Shown in pieces: positions 20,132 through 31,465 of a stretch of DNA of 64,000 bases. Position 1 is the first letter of the stretch; every line of letters starts with the position of its first letter. Under the pieces are notes generated by a model that made no database searches, was not told the DNA's origin, and saw only the letters and a program-made list of their open reading frames with translations. The stretch lies in the NCBI GenBank assembly GCA_014381985.1, contig JACNKP010000070.1:1-64000 (forward strand), read 5' to 3'. The DNA comes from SAR92 clade bacterium (GTDB lineage: Bacteria > Pseudomonadota > Gammaproteobacteria > Pseudomonadales > Porticoccaceae). Made by a program: the position numbers and the translations under genes.

Positions 20132-20167
20132 AGTAGAGCCCATTAACGAAGGCTAGTGGGCTCTACT
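20132..20167 (-). terminator. Strong hairpin with U-tract upstream of trxA
   Basis: AGTAGAGCCCA (20132-20142) pairs with TGGGCTCTACT (20157-20167), 11 bp without mismatch. On the minus strand the stem is followed by TTTTAAAT, so it would end a minus-strand transcript coming from the 20.17-20.37 kb region, which holds no recognised gene. Confidence 0.6.
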
Positions 20168-20371
20168 GGTCTAAATGTCATCAAATTGTTAGCCGAATAT
20201 CATTGATGCCCAGCTCCTGAAGCGGCCAAGGAGTTGCCTCGTCATCCAACGGGCAAACTCTGCGAGACTCTTCTTAAAGATAAGTATTGGGCTGATCATA
20301 AAAACCAAATTATTTAGTGTCTTGATGTGGTAATTAGCCCGCGGGGTGTTTAGGTTTTGCTTAACCCACAA
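20168..20371 (-). other. Unassigned stretch between two terminators; possible small protein or RNA
   Basis: Part of the 413-base gap between trxA and katG, bounded by the katG terminator on one side and the 20132-20167 hairpin on the other. On the minus strand a frame with an ATG at 20299 encodes 36 residues (MISPILIFKKSLAEFARWMT, then a basic amphipathic tail ending SWASMIFG, stop at 20189-20191). No Shine-Dalgarno sequence precedes it and I recognise no family. The segment also contains GAGTTGCC and GGGCAAACTC, which can pair, so a structured RNA is an alternative. Confidence 0.3.
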
Positions 20372-20410
20372 AAAAGGGCTTGGTAACTAAAGTTAACCAA
20401 GCCCTTTTCG
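20371..20410 (-). terminator. Terminator of katG
   Basis: AAAAGGGCTTGGTTAAC and its near-perfect complement (20372-20409) form a long stem with a short loop. On the minus strand, just past the katG stop, the stem is followed by a T run. The A/T flanks make it potentially bidirectional. Confidence 0.85.
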
Positions 20411-20426
20411 TTGTAGCCTTATAACA

Positions 20427-22607
<2,181 letters not shown>

Positions 22608-22742
22608 TTAACCATTAGTGACCTAGGGTTTTATTTGGGTGTCAATTAACACCATAACGAGGTCCTTTAATATTACAAGTGATTTTTAAGTGGCTTGCTT
22701 GTGTATGATCACAAACTCCCTCAACCATACAAACATTTCATG

Positions 22743-22762
22743 TATTGATAAATATATTAATA
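22743..22762. promoter_or_regulatory. AT-rich palindrome in the katG/oxyR intergenic region
   Basis: TATTGATAAATATATTAATA is a near-perfect dyad (16 of 20 positions symmetric) 52 bases upstream of the oxyR ATG. Its symmetry and position suit LysR-type autoregulation, but it is not a clear match to the four-part OxyR consensus, so binding is inference only. Confidence 0.3.
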
Positions 22763-22814
22763 AGAACCATGATGTTCGATTAAAATGAACACTAATTAAT
22801 TGGGTAAACAGATA

Positions 22815-23714
22815 ATGGTTTCACTTAAGCAGCTGAATTACGCGTTGGCAGTGTCGAAAACGCTGCATTTTAAGCGCGCAGCAGACGCCTGTTTTATATC
22901 TCCTTCAACGCTCAGTAATGCTCTTACTGAGATGGAAAAGCAATTAGGCATTCAGATATTTGAGCGGGACAATAAAAAAGTGCTAATTACTGAATTGGGT
23001 AAGCAGGTACTGGAGAAAGCGCAAACCATTATGCTGCAAGTTGATGATATTGAGCACTTGGCAGAAACACAGCAAGCGCCGCTAAGTCGGCCGATGTCTA
23101 TCGGTATTATTCCGACAATCGCGCCCTACCTCTTGCCTATTATTTTACCCGCCATTAACCGGCAATACCCTGCGTTACAGTTGACCATTATTGAAGGGCA
23201 GTCTGAGGTGTTGGTGGGGCAAGTCAAACGCGGTGAAATAGATACTGCTATATTGGCCTTACCGTATGATCTTGAAGGGTTACTGACGTTCACTTTTTGG
23301 CAGGAGGACTTTTATTGGATTAGCCACAAAGATCATCATCTTGCCGGGAGAGATCATATCTCTGCCGGCGAATTAGACCAAGCAGAGCTGATGTTGTTGC
23401 AAGATGGCCATTGCTTAAAGGACCAGATTCTCGACACTTGCATGATATCTAGCAGCTCTTATCACAGTGTGAGTGCTGCAAGTCTAGAGACATTGATTCA
23501 GTTAGTTGTGGGAAAGATGGGCTCTACGTTGGTACCGCAGATGGCGTTAGCTACCTTAATGGGGGCTAACGAGTCTCTTTGTAATGTGCACCTTAGTGAA
23601 CCTGGACCTCACCGTGAGCTGGCGATGATCATGCGACCCACCTATGCGGGTGTGCACAACATAGAATTGCTCAAGGCGTTATTTAATAGTCAACTATCGA
23701 TGCGATTTAGCTAG
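22815..23714 (+). CDS. oxyR: Hydrogen-peroxide-sensing LysR-type regulator
   Basis: A 299-residue LysR family regulator. The N-terminal winged helix-turn-helix covers residues 1-60 (LKQLNYALAVSKTLHFKRAA). The C-terminal part contains MLLQDGHCLKDQILDTCM, in which two cysteines are nine residues apart exactly as the redox-active pair of OxyR. That and the divergent katG make the assignment firm. ATG at 22815 was chosen over an upstream TTG at 22800. It presumably activates katG when oxidised. Confidence 0.92.
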   Translation: MVSLKQLNYALAVSKTLHFKRAADACFISPSTLSNALTEMEKQLGIQIFERDNKKVLITELGKQVLEKAQTIMLQVDDIEHLAETQQAPLSRPMSIGIIPTIAPYLLPIILPAINRQYPALQLTIIEGQSEVLVGQVKRGEIDTAILALPYDLEGLLTFTFWQEDFYWISHKDHHLAGRDHISAGELDQAELMLLQDGHCLKDQILDTCMISSSSYHSVSAASLETLIQLVVGKMGSTLVPQMALATLMGANESLCNVHLSEPGPHRELAMIMRPTYAGVHNIELLKALFNSQLSMRFS

Positions 23715-23729
23715 TGCCAGTATTCAGCC

Positions 23730-24869
23730 TTAGAGGCCAAAAACAATCTTTTCACTTTTTAGTAAACGCTCCATACCTAAGACTAGCGCGACTGAGATAA
23801 TCAGCGTTGATAGACAAGAAACGGTCAGTTGCAGCAGGGGAATTTCTTTACCTTTCATTAAATCGATTAGAGCCTGCAGCTGCCCAGTCACTGGTGCCCA
23901 GCGCAATTCATCAGTTGCTAAGTCAAAGGTGACGGCGTAGGACAGGGCCATAGGGATGAATAACACAAAGGAGATGTACGTCTGGGCTTCTTTAAAACTC
24001 TTAGCCATAAAGGATACAAACAACTGCATACTTGCCGCGAAAATTGCGATAAACACTCCGGCTATGAGTGTGGCGATCATAAAGTTCAGGCTAATATCTA
24101 CACTAAACCCAAGTTCTTGCCATGGCACCAGGGGATAGATGATTTTTGACATTATTAGCACCAATACCAGCCCTAACATGCCGAAAAAACTGACCGCACA
24201 GACTTTGGAGGCAATCAGTTCTCGCAGACTGATGGGATGACTTAGCAGAAGCGCTAGCGAGTTACGCTCTCGCTCTCCTGCGCTGGTATCAATAGCAAGA
24301 TTCATCCCTGAGACAAAGATCGACAACAGCATAAATAAGATAATCATAGCCATAAGCTGGCCGCCTTTAGATTCTGAGGTGGCTTGATCTTGCATTTTGA
24401 TATTCAAGGAGTTCATTATTTTAGGATTAATTCCTCGAGCAATAAGCCTTAAACTAGCCATCTCTGAGCTATAACTTCGCAGCGTTTTTTGTGTCTCGCG
24501 AATGGCGCTTTGCAAGTTTTCCTCTGATCCGTCAGCAATCAAGAGAACCTCTGCGGGTTCACCGCGATGCATTTGTTCGGCGTAGGTAGCACCGATAATT
24601 ATTTGAATGGCTTTGACTTCGGACTTGTCATCGCTATGCCGAATACCTTGGTTATCTAAAAAAGCAATAAGATCTGGTGCGGCGGCGGCGTTGTTAATCG
24701 TAATATTTAAATCTTCAGGACTCGTTACTTTGTCGATGATAAGCATCATCATACCCGCCACAAGTATGGGTACGAAAAAAGCGTAGTAAAGACCGGCCAT
24801 GACTGAACGGTTGTCTCTTGCGGCGTCCACTAGTTCTTTACGGAGTAAACTAAAAAACCGGTTATTCAT
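23730..24869 (-). CDS. ABC-2 type transporter permease (NatB-like)
   Basis: A 379-residue export permease: one N-terminal span, a large extracytoplasmic domain (residues 45-175), then five or six spans in the second half. The segment NLAIDTSAGERERNSLALLL is the conserved motif of NatB/ABC-2 permeases. The ATG overlaps the ATPase gene by 4 bases. Together with the ATPase it forms an exporter; the substrate is unknown, with Na+ export by NatAB one precedent. Confidence 0.85.
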   Translation of the reverse strand: MNNRFFSLLRKELVDAARDNRSVMAGLYYAFFVPILVAGMMMLIIDKVTSPEDLNITINNAAAAPDLIAFLDNQGIRHSDDKSEVKAIQIIIGATYAEQMHRGEPAEVLLIADGSEENLQSAIRETQKTLRSYSSEMASLRLIARGINPKIMNSLNIKMQDQATSESKGGQLMAMIILFMLLSIFVSGMNLAIDTSAGERERNSLALLLSHPISLRELIASKVCAVSFFGMLGLVLVLIMSKIIYPLVPWQELGFSVDISLNFMIATLIAGVFIAIFAASMQLFVSFMAKSFKEAQTYISFVLFIPMALSYAVTFDLATDELRWAPVTGQLQALIDLMKGKEIPLLQLTVSCLSTLIISVALVLGMERLLKSEKIVFGL

Positions 24870-25600
24870 GCCGCAATCCCCTCGTCAGTGCCAATCAGAG
24901 CAATGAAGGCTTCTTCCAGAGACGTTTGGTTAGTCTGGTCACAGAGCTCCTGTGGACTGCCAATGGCAACAGCCTTTCCGTCCGCCATTACCACCACACG
25001 ATCACAAAGTGAGGCTACTTCTTGCATCACATGGCTGGAAAATAGGATGCAATGTCCCCCGGCCTTCAGTTTGCGAAGCATGTCTCTAAGCACTCTGGTA
25101 CTCATTACATCTAGACCCCGAGTAGGTTCATCAAGGACGATATTTTTTGGTTTGTGAACAATAGCCTGTGCGAGCGCTGTTTTCATCCGCTGGCCTTGGG
25201 AGAATCCTTTACATCGCCGATCAGCAATATCCTCAAGGTGTAAGTCATCGATAACTTTGTTCGTGGCATCTAGTGCTCCACGTCTAGATAAGCCGCTTAG
25301 CTCGGCAAAGTAACGGATATATTCCCGTGGGGTTAGCCTCTCATAAATTCCAAATGGATCTGGAAATAGCCCTAACTGTTGCTTTGCCTCAACAGGCTTT
25401 ATAGCAACATCGATGCCGTTGATTGTGGCGATTCCTTGGTCTGCTTTTAGAAGTCCGAAAATAGTCCTCAAGCATGTCGTTTTCCCTGCACCATTGGGGC
25501 CTAAAAGCCCAGTTATCTGGCCATCTTCCGCATGGAAACTTAAGCCATCAAGCGCTTGAACGTCACCGATTTTTTTTGATAAATTAGAGACCGAGATCAT
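24866..25600 (-). CDS. ABC transporter ATP-binding protein (NatA-like)
   Basis: A 244-residue ATPase with Walker A GLLGPNGAGKTTCLRT, signature FSQGQRMKTALAQA (variant of LSGGQ, as in NatA types), Walker B NIVLDEPTRGLD and H-loop SSHVMQEV. ATG at 25600 overlaps the upstream peptidase stop by 4 bases, and its stop overlaps the permease by 4 bases, so three genes are translated in series. Confidence 0.88.
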   Translation of the reverse strand: MISVSNLSKKIGDVQALDGLSFHAEDGQITGLLGPNGAGKTTCLRTIFGLLKADQGIATINGIDVAIKPVEAKQQLGLFPDPFGIYERLTPREYIRYFAELSGLSRRGALDATNKVIDDLHLEDIADRRCKGFSQGQRMKTALAQAIVHKPKNIVLDEPTRGLDVMSTRVLRDMLRKLKAGGHCILFSSHVMQEVASLCDRVVVMADGKAVAIGSPQELCDQTNQTSLEEAFIALIGTDEGIAA

Positions 25601-27105
25601 AGCGCTTCCTCAGAAGTTGTCTTTTGTTCAGTGGATGGTATGACTATATCGATGCCATTGGCATTGAGATAAAAACTCCTCGCTCGGCCTTTTTTAAGAC
25701 AGTCGCCATCCAATTCTGCGATAGACCCTTCTTCAACGAGTTGAGCAACTATGCGATTAGCACAAGATTGCATGGCCACGCCATGCGCTGCATGGGGGGC
25801 AACAAGATGTGTAGAGTTTTTCATGTCGACCATGGCAAGCTCAGCCCATTCAGGGGGCGTTGCAGGATCCAATTCGCCTGACAGCAGTAGGGTGGGTATG
25901 TCGCTAACGATAGCGGCAGAAAAGGACTTGGCAACTTTATCACTGGGCCAGATCGAGCATACCTTGGACAGCTCGGAAAACATCGTACTACCGATATGTG
26001 ACTGCTCAAGACCCTCACTCAAGCCAGCAGGAACTCGGTGAATATCTTCACTGCAGACTACCGAAGCATGCATGCCCATAGCCATACCCATGCCCTCCAT
26101 AGACAGCGAGTAGAGTCCTAAAATAGCCTGATAATTTCCCCTGCTTGCCTGGTCTATTGCATGAGGCAGTAGCGCTCTTGTGGTGGGTGAATACAGCGCA
26201 AGGCGAATAACGCCAAGGAACTTATTATGAGTAAGTAAAAACTCTGTCGGCTGAGCTGTCAAAGGATGAAATATTTGTGTTTTGATAGGCGCGACTAGGA
26301 GATCAGATTCAATAGCAACTAGGGCCTCTCTGAGAGATGGAAATTGATTTTGGCATCGAGCCTGGTCCTCACAATCACTGATCAAAAGATTGAAGGCGCG
26401 GTCAACAGCCAATCCAATAGTTAAAACAGATTGCTGCATTGGAACAACGCCATCTAAGGTGACAGTGGCCAATGCTCCTACATGTTCACGCATATACAGC
26501 TGGGCCATACGGGTGCCATAGGAAATGCCATAGACATGCAATCTGTCATAGCCAAGAGATTTTCTCACTGCCTCAAAATCATTAAGGGCATTGGTGCTAG
26601 TGTATTGAGTGACATCGCTATCAATTGCCGCAAGACATTTCTTGGTTTCTGCGACGGTATCAAAATCATCTCCATCGATGAGCAGTGGTGAGATATCTTT
26701 ATCTTCGGGACAGTGCAAAATATTGGAGCGGCCCGTTCCACGCTGGTCGATGAGCAAAATATCTCTGGTCTCTCGAACCTGTCCAAATGTGTTATCAAAC
26801 AGTGGGGCGTTATCGATTGCCGACTGGCCTGGACCACCCGCAATGGCGAGGAAAGCCTGATTAGGATAAATATTTTTAACCGCCGGAATTATCGCGTAAT
26901 GAATGTTAATTTTGCGGCCGTTGGGGTTATCTGGATTTTCTGCGACTTTGACATAGCCACAGCGCAGGCGCTCTGAAAGACCGTCTACATAGCAGTGGTC
27001 GTTCTCTTTATGAGCCGGTTGAGCAAGAGCCACTGTTGCCAAAAAAATGGCGACAATCGTAGTCACTATTTTACCTAAAATGGCAGGCCTTTGATTAATG
27101 GGCAA
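25597..27105 (-). CDS. Secreted S33-type (TAP-like) peptidase
   Basis: A 502-residue alpha/beta-hydrolase of the S33 aminopeptidase group (tripeptidyl/prolyl aminopeptidase-like). A signal peptide (IVTTIVAIFLATVALAQPA) sends it to the periplasm. Catalytic parts are IAGGPGQSA (oxyanion), DQRGTGRSN, nucleophile elbow YGISYGTRMA, the Asp in LSGELDPATPP and a C-terminal His in APHAAHGVA. Start TTG at 27105, well spaced behind AGGAG; no ATG competes. It is the first gene of the peptidase-ATPase-permease operon, a context that suggests peptide processing tied to export. Confidence 0.85.
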   Translation of the reverse strand: MPINQRPAILGKIVTTIVAIFLATVALAQPAHKENDHCYVDGLSERLRCGYVKVAENPDNPNGRKINIHYAIIPAVKNIYPNQAFLAIAGGPGQSAIDNAPLFDNTFGQVRETRDILLIDQRGTGRSNILHCPEDKDISPLLIDGDDFDTVAETKKCLAAIDSDVTQYTSTNALNDFEAVRKSLGYDRLHVYGISYGTRMAQLYMREHVGALATVTLDGVVPMQQSVLTIGLAVDRAFNLLISDCEDQARCQNQFPSLREALVAIESDLLVAPIKTQIFHPLTAQPTEFLLTHNKFLGVIRLALYSPTTRALLPHAIDQASRGNYQAILGLYSLSMEGMGMAMGMHASVVCSEDIHRVPAGLSEGLEQSHIGSTMFSELSKVCSIWPSDKVAKSFSAAIVSDIPTLLLSGELDPATPPEWAELAMVDMKNSTHLVAPHAAHGVAMQSCANRIVAQLVEEGSIAELDGDCLKKGRARSFYLNANGIDIVIPSTEQKTTSEEAL

Positions 27106-27174
27106 GACAAAACTCCTGTTTACTGGCGGGAAAATCTCAAATAACTATACACAAATAAATAAATCAAGACCACT

Positions 27175-28311
27175 TCAGAACGCTTGCAATACCGTATTTA
27201 AAAATTGGTAACCCAAGGGGGTCGTGCGATAGTTATTTGAATTTGGCTCTAGTAACCCAAGAGATTCTAAGTGGCTAGTCACTTTCTGAATAGATTTGGG
27301 GTCTATTCCGGTTCTAGCCTTAAAATAATCGATAGGTACACCTTGTTTTAAGCGCAAACCGTTCATCATAAATTCTAGTGCCATTTCATCAGGTTTAATG
27401 GCGTTACTTTGGCTGATAGCAGATCCCATACGATCTAAATAATGATCGGGCTGCCGAGTTTTCGCAGTTCGAAGCACTTGCTGTTGTTCGGGAAGAGTAA
27501 TCTTTCCGTGAGCACCTGCACCGATACCCAAATAGTCGCCAAACTGCCAATAGTTCATATTGTGTGCTGCTTTTTGATTATTTAGGGCAAAGGCGGAGAC
27601 CTCATACTGCTCAAACTGATTTTCTTGTAGCATGACCATGCCAGCTTGTTGTATATCGGCTAGACGGTCATCAATGGGCAACAGTGGTGGTTTTGAGAAA
27701 AACTCGGTATTTGGCTCTATAGTGAGTTGATACCAAGAGATATGCATGGCACCGGCATCAATAGCCTGTGTGAGATCAGCCTCAGCCTGACTAATGGTCT
27801 GATTGGGCAAACCATGCATAAGGTCGATATTGAAGTTATCAAAACCCACCGATCTGGCTGTGGCAATTGCCCTCAGAGCCTGACCAGCATCATGAATTCG
27901 ACCAAGGCGGTTAAGGTGTGAATCGTCAAAACTTTGCACTCCGATCGATAGTCGATTAATGCCGGCACTGCGAAAATCAGAAAATTTGTTTTGCTCAAAC
28001 GTTCCGGGGTTAGCTTCTAGGGTTATCTCAATATCTGACTCAAATCCTATCAAGCCCTCTGCGGCAACTAGGATGGCCTCGATTGCTGGCCCAGAAAAAA
28101 GACTGGGGGTGCCACCACCGATAAAAATTGAATGTAATTTTCTGCCCTGTACCCAATGCAAATCCGCTTTGAGATCTTCGATTAGGGCGGCAATATAAGC
28201 CTGCTCGGGAATGTTGTCCTTGGCTACATGGGAGTTAAAATCGCAGTAAGGACATTTTTTAACACACCAAGGGATGTGAATGTAGAGCGAGAGTGGCGGT
28301 AAATGAATCAC
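27175..28311 (-). CDS. hemW: HemW, radical-SAM haem chaperone
   Basis: A 378-residue radical-SAM protein, formerly called oxygen-independent coproporphyrinogen oxidase-like. The cluster motif is [13 protein letters not shown] (CxxxCxxC, with Phe-Asn after it), followed by the [11 protein letters not shown]-binding segment. It lacks the extra N-terminal region of true HemN and fits HemW, which inserts haem into respiratory enzymes. GTG at 28311 overlaps the rdgB stop (GTGA). The order metX-metW-DUF4426-rdgB-hemW is the one known in pseudomonads. Confidence 0.92.
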   Translation of the reverse strand: MIHLPPLSLYIHIPWCVKKCPYCDFNSHVAKDNIPEQAYIAALIEDLKADLHWVQGRKLHSIFIGGGTPSLFSGPAIEAILVAAEGLIGFESDIEITLEANPGTFEQNKFSDFRSAGINRLSIGVQSFDDSHLNRLGRIHDAGQALRAIATARSVGFDNFNIDLMHGLPNQTISQAEADLTQAIDAGAMHISWYQLTIEPNTEFFSKPPLLPIDDRLADIQQAGMVMLQENQFEQYEVSAFALNNQKAAHNMNYWQFGDYLGIGAGAHGKITLPEQQQVLRTAKTRQPDHYLDRMGSAISQSNAIKPDEMALEFMMNGLRLKQGVPIDYFKARTGIDPKSIQKVTSHLESLGLLEPNSNNYRTTPLGYQFLNTVLQAF

Positions 28312-28907
28312 AAGCTCATTTGCTGTAAAAATTGAGCAATGGCTTTGCCTCGATGGCTAAGGCTATGTTTGGTTGATTTGTCTAGTTCGGCAGCATGGCA
28401 AGCCATTTCTGGAACATAGAATATTGGATCATAACCGAATCCGTGAGTGCCTCGATGTTCGAAAGTGATACTGCCCTCCCATGTTCCTTGGCAGATAATG
28501 GGAGTAGGATCTTCTGCGTGGCGCAGATAGACAATAACTGCTTGATAGCGAGCGCCGCGCTGGTCGATGGGAATACCCGTTAATGCTGTTAATAGCTTTT
28601 CGCGATTGGTCGCGTCAGTGGCGCCATCACCAGAGTAGCGCGCGGAGTATATGCCTGGCGCCCCTAGGAGATAATCAACTTCTAGGCCGGAGTCATCGGC
28701 AATAGCGGGAAGGCCTGACAGCGCCGAGGCATTTCTAGCCTTTAGAATGGCATTTTCGACAAATGTTAGACCGGTCTCTTCGATATCTGGAATATTTAAA
28801 TCGCCTTGGGGGGTGATGCTAAATCCTAGGCCGCCTAATAGCTCTTGTAGCTCTTTAATTTTGCCAGGGTTACCGCTAGCTAGTACGATATTTTTTGGAT
28901 TACTCAC
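28308..28907 (-). CDS. rdgB: dITP/XTP pyrophosphatase (RdgB/HAM1)
   Basis: A 199-residue house-cleaning enzyme that hydrolyses non-canonical purine triphosphates such as dITP and XTP. Substrate loop [15 protein letters not shown], active-site [20 protein letters not shown] and base-recognition HGFGYDPIF are all conserved. Start GTG at 28907; no ATG is available nearby. It is coupled to hemW by a 4-base overlap. Confidence 0.95.
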   Translation of the reverse strand: MSNPKNIVLASGNPGKIKELQELLGGLGFSITPQGDLNIPDIEETGLTFVENAILKARNASALSGLPAIADDSGLEVDYLLGAPGIYSARYSGDGATDATNREKLLTALTGIPIDQRGARYQAVIVYLRHAEDPTPIICQGTWEGSITFEHRGTHGFGYDPIFYVPEMACHAAELDKSTKHSLSHRGKAIAQFLQQMSL

Positions 28908-28931
28908 TTTAAATGTCCGTATTGTTGGTGA

Positions 28932-29369
28932 TTAGTCATGGTACATTTTTTTTTGAAATTTGAAATCATAGGCATAGCTTGGCTTGCCATTGTTAGGTTT
29001 AACCGTAATCTTAAAGGTTAGATAATCTTCATTCTCAAATTCAAAGGGTGCGAGGTAATAGAGCGCTTGCTCCTCTTTAATAGCAACAAATTCTAATGAC
29101 TGACTTTGTTGCAAGATATTGAACACCCGGCCAGAAACCGTCGAGGGCGTACCAACTGCTAGGGTTTCCATAACGGCAATATTAACGATGCCTTTACCTT
29201 TACCTCTGACAATATTGTTTGTCACTGCAATATTGGGATCGATAAAGGAGCTATTAAACGCGCTGAAAAAAATCTTATAGTTGCCATGCTGCTTGTAGAG
29301 TTGCTCTTCAAATGCCAGTCCCATTAGCGGCATAGCCAGCAGCACAGCTACCAGAATGATCCTTTTCAT
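28932..29369 (-). CDS. DUF4426 periplasmic protein
   Basis: A 145-residue exported protein. A signal peptide (MKRIILVAVLLAMPLMGLAF) is followed by YKQHGNYKIFFSAFNSSFI, the DUF4426 start; the rest is predicted beta-rich. The molecular function is unknown. Its fixed place between metW and rdgB is shared with pseudomonads, but nothing in the sequence links it to methionine synthesis. ATG at 29369. Confidence 0.8.
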   Translation of the reverse strand: MKRIILVAVLLAMPLMGLAFEEQLYKQHGNYKIFFSAFNSSFIDPNIAVTNNIVRGKGKGIVNIAVMETLAVGTPSTVSGRVFNILQQSQSLEFVAIKEEQALYYLAPFEFENEDYLTFKITVKPNNGKPSYAYDFKFQKKMYHD

Positions 29370-29411
29370 TAGTTTGATCCTCGTTATGATTATTGCCTGA
29401 CTATTAAAACC

Positions 29412-29996
29412 CTATTTTGCTAGATGATAAACCGCTGTTTTAGCAAATAAGCTAGGGCAGAGGCTATTTAATCCTAGAAATTGGCTGCCGACAAAGGTTC
29501 TTTTTAATATTTTGATCTGGCGCTCAGAACAGAGTGCTTCGAAATCTTTATAGGTAAATAAATGTATGTTGGGTGTGTCATACCATTGATAGGCAAGTTG
29601 CTTTGTGACCGGCATGCGCCCTCGAATCGCCAAAAAACTGCGCGTTTGCCAGTGACCAAAGTTAGGGAAGGTAACAATGCAACGGTTGCCGATTCTGAGC
29701 ATTTCATCGAGAACCAAGTGTGGATTCCGCAAAGCTTGTAATGTTTGGCTCATAAGGACAGTATCAAAGCTGTTGTCGGGAAAATTCTTTAAGCCTTTAT
29801 TTAAATCTTGCTCGATGACGTTAAGGCCTTTTTGAATACACTGGTTGATAGAATCAGGATCAATTTCTAATCCATAACCTTGAACCTGATAATCATCGAT
29901 TAATCTTCGCAGTAGTGTGCCGTCACCGCAACCGAGATCTAGTAAGCGAGATTTAGGCTCGATCCACGCGCCAATAGGTACGGTGTCGTTGATCAT
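29412..29996 (-). CDS. metW: MetW, methionine biosynthesis partner protein
   Basis: A 194-residue SAM-dependent methyltransferase-fold protein. LLDLGCGDGTLLRRLID is the SAM-binding motif I, and DTVLMSQTLQALRNP and CIVTFPNFGHWQTR are typical MetW segments. In proteobacteria MetW is needed with MetX for homoserine acylation. ATG at 29996 overlaps the metX stop by 4 bases, matching that partnership. Confidence 0.92.
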   Translation of the reverse strand: MINDTVPIGAWIEPKSRLLDLGCGDGTLLRRLIDDYQVQGYGLEIDPDSINQCIQKGLNVIEQDLNKGLKNFPDNSFDTVLMSQTLQALRNPHLVLDEMLRIGNRCIVTFPNFGHWQTRSFLAIRGRMPVTKQLAYQWYDTPNIHLFTYKDFEALCSERQIKILKRTFVGSQFLGLNSLCPSLFAKTAVYHLAK

Positions 29997-31165
29997 AATG
30001 AGCTTTCTTCGAGTTCATTTGAAACTCGGCTGAGATAAAGACTAACGGCTTTTTGGTATCGCGAGTTAGGCAAAAGAAAAGCATCATGCCCCTGATCAGA
30101 TTCGATTTTGATATAAGAGACTGCTTTACCTGCACTCATCAAAGAGTCGGTAATTTGTTCTGAGCATAGTGGTGAAAACCGCCAATCACTACTGAATGAA
30201 ACGACCAAAAATTGACATTGGGCATGACCGAAGGCTTTAGCTGGGTCGTCGTTATAATCTTGGGCTAGGTCGAAATGATCGAGCATTTTGGTAATCAAAA
30301 TATAACTATTGGCATCAAACCTCTGAGAAAATTTATCACCCTGATAATTCAGATAACTGGCGACTTCAAATTCACCTAGCTCTTTCTCAGTCGTCCCTAT
30401 ATCACCACCATTCACCAAACGACCAAACTTTCTACCGAGAGCATCGTCAGACAAATAGGTTAAGTGCCCAATCATACGTGCTAGTGCAAGGCCCTGTTTT
30501 GGGCTGGTTTCATGGTCTAAATAATGACCATCCTTAAATTCAACATCGGATTGTATGGCGCGGCGTGCAATTTCATTAAAGGCAATATTTTGTGCTGACA
30601 ATCTCATAGCCGCCGCGATCACAACAGCATGTTTTAATTTGTCAGGGTAGGCTAGTGACCAGCACATTGCCTGCATGCCACCCAAACTACCCCCAATCAC
30701 TGCAGCCCAGCATTCTATTTTTAAGTGATCCATCAGATATTTTTGAGACTCAACCCAGTCTCTTACTTGTATTGGCGGAAAGCTATCACCATAGGCCTTG
30801 CCGGTTCTAGGGTTATTAGAGGTCGGCCCAGTACTGCCAAAACAACTACCAATATTATTGGGACATACGACAAAGAATTTGTCGGTATCTATAGCTTTGC
30901 CTGGGCCAATGTAGTGATCCCACCAACCGACTTTGCCCTCTGCATTGATTCCGGCAACATGATGATCACCGCTTAACGCATGACAGATAAGAATGGCATT
31001 ACTGCGCGCCTTATTGAGAATTCCGTAGGTTTCAAAAATAAGAGAATGAGAGGGCAAATTCGCCCCACACACCAAATCCATGGGCCTATTTATGGCTGCT
31101 GCCTGAGGTACAGTAGCGCCAAGTGAATTATCAGGGCTGGAGGATAGTGAACTATCTGAAGACAT
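29993..31165 (-). CDS. metX: Homoserine O-acyltransferase (probably succinyltransferase)
   Basis: First committed enzyme of methionine synthesis, 390 aa, alpha/beta-hydrolase fold. The oxyanion and catalytic regions read ICHALSGDHHVAG, nucleophile elbow IGGSLGGMQAM, DWRFSPLCSEQI (catalytic Asp region) and SDQGHDAFLLP (His). MetX enzymes paired with MetW are usually succinyltransferases; this is inferred from context, not from residues I could verify. ATG at 31165; no Shine-Dalgarno is obvious. Confidence 0.9.
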   Translation of the reverse strand: MSSDSSLSSSPDNSLGATVPQAAAINRPMDLVCGANLPSHSLIFETYGILNKARSNAILICHALSGDHHVAGINAEGKVGWWDHYIGPGKAIDTDKFFVVCPNNIGSCFGSTGPTSNNPRTGKAYGDSFPPIQVRDWVESQKYLMDHLKIECWAAVIGGSLGGMQAMCWSLAYPDKLKHAVVIAAAMRLSAQNIAFNEIARRAIQSDVEFKDGHYLDHETSPKQGLALARMIGHLTYLSDDALGRKFGRLVNGGDIGTTEKELGEFEVASYLNYQGDKFSQRFDANSYILITKMLDHFDLAQDYNDDPAKAFGHAQCQFLVVSFSSDWRFSPLCSEQITDSLMSAGKAVSYIKIESDQGHDAFLLPNSRYQKAVSLYLSRVSNELEESSL

Positions 31166-31465
31166 AGTATTAAAAATAACGGCTTTGTTTTAAGGGTCTT
31201 TTAAAGATTAAGGGTACCATTAGATTAACCTAGCATAGGCATAATTAATGGTTATAACCTTTTATGGATCAGCCTAGAGTTGTCGTTTTGGCTTGGTTTT
31301 TCTGCTTAATATGAGTTGACGCTGGCAGGATCAAAGGGGTATTGATGTGAAGGACTTTGTGCTCGGAAGATTAACCGCTCATCACTATTATTTTGGATTT
31401 CGCCGTACCGAATTGTTTTGCAAAGTAACTAATTAATGGGCATAACTAGGCAGAATGCAAAAAAA
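31166..31465. other. Intergenic stretch between metX and yggT
   Basis: A 300-base stretch upstream of metX (minus strand) and downstream of yggT (also minus). I see no ORF with a ribosome-binding site, no clear terminator hairpin and no SAM-riboswitch fold. It is AT-rich near 31200-31260 (CATTAATTATGCC and TTATAACC on the minus strand), where a metX promoter could lie. Confidence 0.4.

Noticed and set aside
31166-31465. A SAM riboswitch upstream of metX
   Set aside because: I looked for SAM-I or SAM-II type cores and hairpins on the minus strand and saw none that fit.
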